Part shown: one piece after another, positions 61,338-64,000 of the stretch | Numbering within the stretch: the first letter of the stretch is position 1 | How the letters are laid out: every line of letters begins with the position of its first letter | NCBI RefSeq assembly: GCF_013373365.1 | Contig: NZ_CP035925.1 | Location: forward strand, 2,108,001 to 2,172,000 | DNA: 64,000 nucleotides | Source: Lentibacillus sp. CBA3610 | GTDB taxonomy: Bacteria; Bacillota; Bacilli; Bacillales; Amphibacillaceae | Direction of reading: 5' to 3' | Translations under genes and position numbers: made by a program | Notes under the pieces: generated by a model | Database searches by the model: none | Told to the model about the DNA's origin: nothing | The model's input: only the letters and a program-made list of their open reading frames with translations

Positions 61338-62471
61338 TTATTTATAGATTCTTTCAACCCGTTCTTTTAAACCTGACAGCACTTCATCGACAATACTCCC
61401 CATCCAGCCGGCGATTTCACGTGCAGAAATGGAATCATTTTTCTGTCTCCCCATTAAAACCACTTCGTCGCCATCTTTCACATCCGGTATACCGGTTACA
61501 TTGATTAATGTTTGATCCAGTGACACTTCTCCAATTATTTCCGCACGGTGGCCTTGCACAAGCATTTGACCATTGTTGGAAAGGGCACGATGGTAACCGT
61601 CTCCATGTCCGATCGGAACGACAGCTACTTTTTCATAACCTGTTGTAACATAGCTGCCACCGTAGCCGACCGGTGTACCCGGGGGAAGGTCATGTACATG
61701 CAGGAGCCGGGACTTCAAGCCCATCACCGGTTTCAATGAAATCATATGATCCTGCCGCATTTCAGGAGGATATCCAAATAAGGCAACTCCGGGCCTGATC
61801 ATATCCAGATACATATCCTGTCGTTCAATGGCAATTGTGGAGGCTCCGGCATGACGGATGGGAAAATGGTAGCCGTGCTGCTTTAATGTTTCAATCGTCT
61901 CCAAAAATAAAGCAAATTGCTCTTCGGTCGTTTGCCATTCGCCTTCATCAGCACTGGAAAAATGCGTATAAATTCCTTCCCAGTCAAGTCCCGGCAAATC
62001 ATAGCAGACCTTACAAAATTCAATGGCATCTTCAGGCCGGATGCCAAATCGGTGAAGGCCTGTATCAATTTTTAAATGCACCGGGACATTCTTATTCTGC
62101 GCTACGGCTTCCCTGCTCAGCGCGTTTGCCAAATCCAGCGACGAAACAGATGCCGTGAGATCATATGCCACGAGATCAGCTGCCTGCCAGCTCATAATCG
62201 AACTCAAAATGTGAATGGGAACATCGATGCCATCCGCACGAAGCTGTGCACCTTCCTCAACCATCGTCACCCCAAGGCGATCTGCCCCGGCGCTGACGGC
62301 CGCATGACCAACAGGAACAACACCGTGACCATAGGCATTTGTTTTGATGACAGTCATGAGCTTGCTGTTCCCGGCGCGATGTTTTAACGTTCTGATATTC
62401 GCCTGAAATGCATCAAGATCAACTTCCGCTACTGTTGGACCATAGGCTGTTAATGTTGATGGATGTGACAA
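61338..62471 (-). CDS. alr: Alanine racemase
   Basis: A 377-residue fold-III PLP enzyme. I start it at TTG 62471 (MSHPSTLTAYGPTVAEVDLD), preceded by AAGGAGGGG; the ATG six codons upstream contains that site. PLP lysine is in VIKTNAYGHG near 40, the catalytic Tyr in PVGYGGSYV near 262. The LDQTLINVT block near 303 reads SLDQ where most Alr have CMDQ. It converts L- to D-alanine for the cell wall. A frameshifted D-amino-acid aminotransferase gene precedes it. Confidence 0.9.
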   Translation of the reverse strand: MSHPSTLTAYGPTVAEVDLDAFQANIRTLKHRAGNSKLMTVIKTNAYGHGVVPVGHAAVSAGADRLGVTMVEEGAQLRADGIDVPIHILSSIMSWQAADLVAYDLTASVSSLDLANALSREAVAQNKNVPVHLKIDTGLHRFGIRPEDAIEFCKVCYDLPGLDWEGIYTHFSSADEGEWQTTEEQFALFLETIETLKQHGYHFPIRHAGASTIAIERQDMYLDMIRPGVALFGYPPEMRQDHMISLKPVMGLKSRLLHVHDLPPGTPVGYGGSYVTTGYEKVAVVPIGHGDGYHRALSNNGQMLVQGHRAEIIGEVSLDQTLINVTGIPDVKDGDEVVLMGRQKNDSISAREIAGWMGSIVDEVLSGLKERVERIYK

Positions 62472-62537
62472 TAAGAACCCCTCCTTCATGATGCAATCTA
62501 TCTTATTTGAGTTAACGGGAAGATAGCAACCTTCCCG

Positions 62538-63393
62538 TTAAACCTGGTTCCTGACACCTTGTTCGTACAGTGAACGGAACGCCTGTAAAACCTGCTTGGT
62601 TATTTCACCCGGCTCCCCATTACCGATGGTGTGATCATCAACTTTTAAAATCGGAATGATATCCTGTTTTGTTGCTGAAATAAATACTTCATCAGCGTTA
62701 AGCAAATCATCGACTGTAAATATTTGTTCATTTACCTTTAAATTTAGCTGGTCACATAATTGAATGATTTTTCTTCTGGTAATGCCATTCAAAATATAAT
62801 TGTCAGCCGGATGTGTATAAAGCTCACCGTCTTTCACCATAAAAACGTTCGATGCACTTGCTTCCCGTGACAATATCACCTCGATGCAAAAACGCTTCAA
62901 CGGCATTACTCTCAACCGCTTTTTGCTTCGCCATGACGTTAGGCAGCAAATTAAGCGTTTTAATATCACAGCGCAGCCAGCGGATATCCTCTGTGAGCAC
63001 TGCTTTTGCTCCCTTATCCTCGACGTCTGACTGGCGTTCTTCCTCACGTGTGTAGGCAACCGTTACAGCCGGGGTTTCCGGATTTGGAAACGCATGTTCA
63101 CGGGATGCTATACCGCGTGATACTTGCATATAAATAATGCCTTCTTCCAAGTTATTCGCTTCCACAAGCTTCCCGAGGTTGTTTTTTAATTCTGCAGTCG
63201 ATGCAGGCAATCGGAGCCGGAGCTCACGGGCACTTCTTTCCAAGCGTTCCATATGTTCATCCATCATCAGCGGCTCCCCGTCATACACACCGATGACCTC
63301 ATAAATACCATCACCGAATTGATAGCCGCGATCTTCAATATCAACTCTATTTTCCCGTTCCATGATCTGATCATTATATAGCATCTTGCTCAC
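62538..63393 (-). pseudogene. dat: D-amino-acid aminotransferase with one-base frameshift
   Basis: Two overlapping frames together give a full fold-IV aminotransferase. The first, from GTG 63393 (GGAGG upstream), runs RGYQFGDGIYEVIGVYDGEP to NLLPNVMAKQKAVE with the PLP lysine and on to HRGDIVT. The sequence then continues as EASASNVFMVKDG in the other frame to the stop at 62538. An extra G in the run at 62864-62866 (three instead of two) explains the shift. Without it the protein would have about 284 residues, the normal length. It is either a recent pseudogene or a sequencing error in a short homopolymer. The enzyme makes D-glutamate or D-alanine. Confidence 0.88.
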
Positions 63394-63517
63394 CTTAAAA
63401 CCTCCTTATAAGCTGAAAATGACGTATGTATTTAGCTGGGGTTTCCCGCTGGCAGCACAGGGATTTACGATGTACAGGACATAACGAGATTTGCTTGCCG
63501 GAAACCAGTACCGATAC

Positions 63518-64000
63518 CTATTTGGGAATGGCATCTGAATAATTAGTCATGATGTCCATCATAGTCGCTGTATCAACACTGCAGCCGCTAATGACAACAA
63601 CCGCATGGGATCCCAGCTTGATGCGGTTATTTAAAATGGCGCCGATACCTGATGCGGCCGCACCTTCAACCATCATCCGGTGTTGATCCAGCATGAAGGC
63701 CATCCCCTGTGCTATCTGATCCTCGTCGATCAGCTGGATGTCATCAACATATTGCCGGACCATATCAAAGGTGTAGCGATTGTCTAAACCGATTCCGCCA
63801 AGTAAACTATCAGCCAGTGTATCCTGCTCTTCCACCGTGACGGGTTTGCCTTGTTGGATACTTTCATACATGGCATTACCTCTTTTTGTCGAGATACCGA
63901 TAACCTCGATAGCCGGGTCAGCGGATTTCAATGCGACCCCCAGTCCTGAGTGCATGCCGCCTCCGGATAACCCCGCAACGACCGTATCAACTAAAGGCAA
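63518..64000 (-). CDS. PLP-dependent threonine/serine dehydratase-like protein, C-terminal part
   Basis: The last 160 residues of a fold-II PLP enzyme; the frame runs off the right edge, where it begins PLVDTVVAGLSGGGMHSGLG. SGGG is the glycine loop that holds the PLP phosphate, here SGGGMHSG in place of the usual SGGGLxxG. VVISGCSVD near the end is the usual Ser/Cys that binds the pyridine nitrogen. It could be a threonine dehydratase, a hydroxyaspartate dehydratase or an EutB-type hydroxyectoine dehydratase; the missing N-terminus would decide. It lies just upstream of dat and alr on the same strand. Confidence 0.75.
   Translation of the reverse strand: MPLVDTVVAGLSGGGMHSGLGVALKSADPAIEVIGISTKRGNAMYESIQQGKPVTVEEQDTLADSLLGGIGLDNRYTFDMVRQYVDDIQLIDEDQIAQGMAFMLDQHRMMVEGAAASGIGAILNNRIKLGSHAVVVISGCSVDTATMMDIMTNYSDAIPK

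Noticed and set aside
1..64000. CRISPR arrays, tRNA and rRNA genes, riboswitches
   Set aside because: I looked for regularly spaced palindromic repeats, cloverleaf-like segments and known leader motifs and found none that I could support; the only tandem array (55475-55659) has no spacers.

Overview
The window looks like a chromosomal segment from a low-GC, endospore-forming, salt-adapted member of the Bacillaceae (Virgibacillus / Lentibacillus / Oceanobacillus type). This is an inference from content: an alpha/beta-type small acid-soluble spore protein, YtaF, strong AGGAGG-type ribosome sites with many TTG and GTG starts, and an unusually large set of (mostly Na+-coupled) secondary carriers (two NhaC, two AbgT, one AtoE). 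No rRNA, tRNA or CRISPR array was seen.

Left edge (1-5.2 kb): the first two genes of a Wadjet-like DUF2397/DUF2398 defence cassette, the second cut by the window edge, then a short-chain fatty acid carrier, a Bacillaceae-type dispersed repeat and an EamA exporter. 5.5-21.4 kb is the most striking region: all minus strand, it holds two ABC sugar importers without their own ATPase, MurQ (MurNAc-6-P etherase), two NamZ-type (GH171) exo-muramidases without signal peptides, a GH4 glycosidase, two BadF-type amino-sugar kinases, an AmiE-like serine hydrolase broken by one in-frame stop codon, and a MurR/RpiR regulator. It reads as a cytoplasmic peptidoglycan-fragment salvage locus in which ABC import plus a kinase replaces the MurP PTS of Bacillus subtilis, and in which no GH3 NagZ is present. 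A canonical sigma-A promoter (TTGACA, 17 bp, TATAAT) drives the ten-gene operon from amiE to murQ.

21.7-36 kb is housekeeping and small genes: Uma2 nuclease-fold protein, thioredoxin-like proteins, a LysR regulator, DUF255 protein, ferredoxin, CHY zinc finger, AbgT, topoisomerase III, YtaF, NhaC, SASP, a HAD phosphatase, and a fossil of a short-chain dehydrogenase. 36-42.4 kb is a lactose/cellobiose-type PTS operon with a Gfo/Idh/MocA oxidoreductase, preceded by a sigma-54 (-24/-12) promoter and a LevR-type activator whose terminator palindrome lies at enhancer distance. rpiA follows, then a solo TnpB element (43.2-45.25 kb) with recognisable ends, a presumptive omega-RNA and a degenerate zinc ribbon.

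45.5-52.2 kb is a seven-gene, overlapping operon that builds dTDP-Fuc4NAc (RmlA, RmlB, WecE, WecD) and appears to carry its own lipid-linked glycosylation machinery (GT2 polyprenyl-phosphate transferase, SMR-type flippase, GT-C-like DUF6044 protein). 53-57.5 kb holds an MmgE/PrpD plus phosphosulfolactate-synthase-like pair facing an AbgT carrier, set among three copies of a ~120 bp repeat, a 52 bp tandem array and a fragment of the dispersed repeat. The right end (57.8-64 kb) has an aldo/keto reductase, a fossil pRiA4b ORF-3-like fragment, a repeat-built coiled-coil protein, NhaC, alanine racemase, a frameshifted D-amino-acid aminotransferase and the C-terminal part of a PLP-dependent dehydratase.

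Start codons were chosen from visible ribosome binding sites; functions rest on recognised motifs and family resemblance, with no database search.
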